A stretch of 64,000 bases of DNA from Anaerosolibacter carboniphilus (lineage in GTDB: Bacteria > Bacillota > Clostridia > Peptostreptococcales > Thermotaleaceae), in the NCBI RefSeq assembly GCF_014205875.1, contig NZ_JACHEN010000024.1, positions 29,262 to 93,261 on the forward strand, in the 5' to 3' direction. The first letter of the stretch is position 1; every line of letters starts with the position of its first letter. Position numbers and translations under genes: made by a program. The notes under the pieces were generated by a model. That model searched no databases. It saw only the letters and a program-made list of their open reading frames with translations, and was not told where the DNA came from. This document shows positions 61,836 through 64,000 of the stretch, in pieces.

Positions 61836-62624
61836 ATGGACATAATATTGAGCGAAGCAATTAGAATAGCGAAACTTGCTGGAACGAAAATCAAGGAACT
61901 ACGAGAAGCAAAACAATACACTGAATCTGTAAAAGATGGCTATGAACTTGTTACAACCGCAGATTTAGTCTCAAATGATATCATTAAAGCAGAGATTTAT
62001 AAGGTATTTTGTAATCATGAAATTCTATCCGAAGAAGATAATGGGAATAAAAATCAATCTTTGCAGCAGCCTACATGGATTATTGACCCTATTGATGGTA
62101 CTGTTGGATATGCAAACGACCACTATCAAGTTGCTGTATCAATTGCTTATGCAGTTGATTGCAAAGTCCGCTATGGAGTTGTTTATAATCCATTCCTTGA
62201 TGAAATGTATTATGCTTCAGAAAATTCAGGGGCGTTTCTCAATGGCAATAAGATTAGTGTTAAAGATGTTTCAGAATTAAAAAGTTGTGTGATTGGAACT
62301 GGTTTTCCACATAGGAAAGATGATATTCAAGAAATAATAAGCCGATTAGGGCGTGTTCTACCTCATATAAGAGATTTGAGAAGATTAGGTTCACCTGCTT
62401 TAGATATATGTTGGGTAGCATGTGGAAGAATGCAAGGATTTTATGAGGGAAAGTTATCTCCTTGGGATGTTGCTGCTGCAAAATTAATTGCTATTGAAGC
62501 TGGAGCGGAGGTAGGCTACTATAAAAAAGAAGATAATTACCCTGTTCTTGAATGTATTAATGGAAACAATATAATCGTATCAAGTCCTAAAGTGTTCGAT
62601 GAGCTGAAACACATTCTCGCATAA
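61836..62624 (+). CDS. Inositol monophosphatase-family protein
   Basis: Mg-dependent phosphatase fold, 262 residues, AGGAGG before the ATG. Metal-site motifs are complete: Glu in ILSEEDNG, WIIDPIDGTVGYAND, and LSPWDVAAAKLIAIEAGAEV near the C-terminus. Substrates in this family range from inositol-1-phosphate and fructose-1,6-bisphosphate to 3'-phosphoadenosine-5'-phosphate; the sequence does not settle which. A stand-alone gene beside decayed mobile DNA. Confidence 0.93.
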   Translation: MDIILSEAIRIAKLAGTKIKELREAKQYTESVKDGYELVTTADLVSNDIIKAEIYKVFCNHEILSEEDNGNKNQSLQQPTWIIDPIDGTVGYANDHYQVAVSIAYAVDCKVRYGVVYNPFLDEMYYASENSGAFLNGNKISVKDVSELKSCVIGTGFPHRKDDIQEIISRLGRVLPHIRDLRRLGSPALDICWVACGRMQGFYEGKLSPWDVAAAKLIAIEAGAEVGYYKKEDNYPVLECINGNNIIVSSPKVFDELKHILA

Positions 62625-62677
62625 CTATTCAGTATAATCATAATATGATATTGTGCTACTTCGTCATATTCTTATAA

Positions 62678-62923
62678 TGTGTCATAACAGTAGAATATGA
62701 CGAATTATATTTATTTCAGGCTGATGAAAATGAGCAGGTTATTGTTCAACCAGATGAGAATAGTGCTGTCAAGTGGATACCAATCAATGAAATAGATATT
62801 TATTCAAGGGAATCTCATATGAAGAAAGTTTATAACAAAGTAATATCAAAATTGAAAACCTACTTATATGAGTATGAAATTATACAAAACAGTAAGACGA
62901 ATTATTTTTATGCTGTGTCCTAA
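62678..62923 (+). pseudogene. Nudix hydrolase C-terminal remnant
   Basis: 82 codons following a stop, no start. ELYLFQADENEQVIVQPDENSAVKWIPINEIDIYSRESHMKKVYNKVI is the usual C-terminal third of a MutT/Nudix protein. The Nudix box itself is absent, so the piece cannot be active. Confidence 0.65.
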
Positions 62924-63037
62924 TTGTAGAATATTACGAAATAGAATGTTTCTTTAAGAAATAGACACTTAGTGCGTAAAGTCAAAGTGATAACTTAATA
63001 TAATTTGATGTTTATTAAATGGGGGGAGATTTTAATT

Positions 63038-63598
63038 ATGACAATGAAAGATGTTTATACAGAATGTCCAATGTACAAAAAGACACTTATTGCATTAAGA
63101 CAAACAAACATGGAGGATGCTGAAGATTTATTAAAATGCTATTCTGATGAAAAGGCGGTACCATTTTTCAATTCAGATAATTGCAATGGGGATAATTTTC
63201 ACTATACAACATTGGAAAGAATGAAAAAACAAATTGAAGTCTGGGATTTTTGTTATAAAAATAAAGATTTTGTAAGGTGGACAGTAATTTTAAACAACAC
63301 AAACGAAAAAATTGGAACCATTGAGATGTTTCATAGAATTGCAGATGATAAATTTAATCACTACGGATTATTGCGAATTGATTTACATAGCGATTACGAA
63401 ACTCAACCAATCATTAATGAGATTTTAGAGATTGCTAATGAAAATTTCTATGAAGCATTTGATGTTAAAGCAATTCTTACAAAAGCAATTCCAGATGCGA
63501 CTGAACGAATTACCTCATTAGTACGAATAGGATATCAGCCACTCAATAGTAAACTGATGACATACGATGACTACTTTGTAAATCTTAAGAATAAGTGA
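63038..63598 (+). CDS. GNAT-family N-acetyltransferase-like protein
   Basis: 186 residues from ATG 63038 behind GGGGGGAG; an earlier in-frame ATG at 63005 lacks a ribosome site. Layout of ribosomal-protein-type acetyltransferases: KTLIALRQTNMEDAEDLLKCYSDEKAVPFFNSD at the start, RWTVILNNTNEKIGTIEMFHR as the central strands, and ATERITSLVRIGYQPLN near the end. The acetyl-CoA pyrophosphate loop (Q/RxxGxG/A) is poorly conserved. Substrate unknown. Confidence 0.78.
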   Translation: MTMKDVYTECPMYKKTLIALRQTNMEDAEDLLKCYSDEKAVPFFNSDNCNGDNFHYTTLERMKKQIEVWDFCYKNKDFVRWTVILNNTNEKIGTIEMFHRIADDKFNHYGLLRIDLHSDYETQPIINEILEIANENFYEAFDVKAILTKAIPDATERITSLVRIGYQPLNSKLMTYDDYFVNLKNK

Positions 63599-63700
63599 AT
63601 CTAAATATGATGAGTGCTATGCTATAGTATATAAAGGAAATTGGTGCATGTGCTTCTTATATTACGTCGTAGTTGTAGATTAATGCGACGCAACGATAAC

Positions 63701-63870
63701 GGTTGGACAGGGTTGTCCAACCCTACAAAATTGCAGAGAATCATGTTTTTTGTAGGGAACGATGCCTCCATCGTTCCGAAAAAGATAGGGATTCAAAACC
63801 ACGGAATGGCGAGGGCGCCGATTCCTACGAGATACTGTACACATTGGTAGGGGCGATTCATGAATCGCCC
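63701..63870. repeat. tandem GTAGGG-type hairpin repeats
   Basis: Three unlike hairpins share the same style. GGTTGGACA/TGTCCAACC lies at 63701-63722. GTAGGGAACGAT/ATCGTTCC lies at 63753-63777. GTAGGGGCGATTCATGAATCGCCC (63848-63870) has a perfect 20-base palindrome. Related units occur at 23066. The remainder of 63599-64000 shows no gene. Confidence 0.7.
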
Positions 63871-64000
63871 ACAGACCCTAGATACCACTCCAACTATCAT
63901 TCTGAGTAGACCAGCTAACTGCTGTCAAGAAAAAAATTTACTAATGTGTTCTCAAAATAATGATCATGTGAAATGACCCTTAGTTTTCTACGAATGTTCT

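Noticed and set aside
63701..63870. CRISPR array
   Set aside because: The hairpin units differ in sequence and spacing, and no cas genes are in the window.
63641..63909. Two short frames over the terminal repeats
   Set aside because: They translate the GTAGGG hairpins; composition and lack of starts argue against genes.

Overview
The window looks like a chromosomal segment of a low-GC, spore-forming Clostridia relative (Alkaliphilus-like; the genus is a guess). Supporting signs are strong AGGAGG ribosome binding sites, TTG/GTG starts, a T-box ahead of a class I lysyl-tRNA synthetase, a Bacillus-type LexA box, a PdaB-like deacetylase, RbsA/XylG-type sugar ABC systems with LacI/ROK regulators, and a PBSX-type phage-tail locus.

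Layout. 1-2.9 kb: ferric-siderophore uptake genes, two FecCD permeases facing a lipoprotein gene across a divergent promoter with a Fur-like box. 3.1-5.8 kb: a Cys/His-rich protein followed by a short-sensor histidine kinase and OmpR-type regulator. 6-8.6 kb: a metallo-beta-lactamase-fold protein, an orphan ParA and a PdaB-like deacetylase. 9.1-12.8 kb: an ABC-2 exporter operon ending in a large ArsR-type regulator. 12.8-14.7 kb: T-box plus lysK. 14.8-22.2 kb: a sugar cluster with ROK regulator, ROK kinase, mannose-6-phosphate isomerase and a three-gene sugar ABC importer. 22.5-40 kb: a headless contractile phage-tail (tailocin/PBSX-like) locus with sigma-like regulator, sheath, tube, frameshifted chaperone, tape measure, baseplate, fibres, subtilisin-like protease and lysis cassette. 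It carries a second baseplate J / XkdU / fibre set and one leftover scaffold gene. 40-45 kb: a second two-component system and an orphan OppA. 45-52.3 kb: a second sugar system, with Gfo/Idh dehydrogenase and TIM-barrel isomerase on the minus strand and LacI regulator plus ABC importer on the plus strand. 52.3-55.1 kb: ArsR-type and TetR regulators. 55.2-57.3 kb: a radical-SAM/DUF4130 DNA-repair pair behind two LexA boxes. 57.5-59.4 kb: GGDEF protein, tadA and tRNA-Ser(CGA). 59.4-61.6 kb: a decayed element between the tRNA and a copy of its 3' end, with an internally deleted MFS pump behind an attenuator-like leader, and an integrase remnant just outside. 61.8-64 kb: inositol monophosphatase-family protein, Nudix remnant, acetyltransferase and tandem hairpin repeats.

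The two sugar clusters share architecture: lipoprotein, intercistronic hairpin, double ATPase, permease, with nearly identical TGAAAACGATTA-type operator/cre sites nearby. The most unusual material is the tail locus (two complete fibre modules, a cytosolic-type S8 protease, a clear -1 frameshift signal) and the tRNA-Ser element with its leader-peptide attenuator. No BLAST, HMM or folding was run; every family call comes from reading motifs and gene order.
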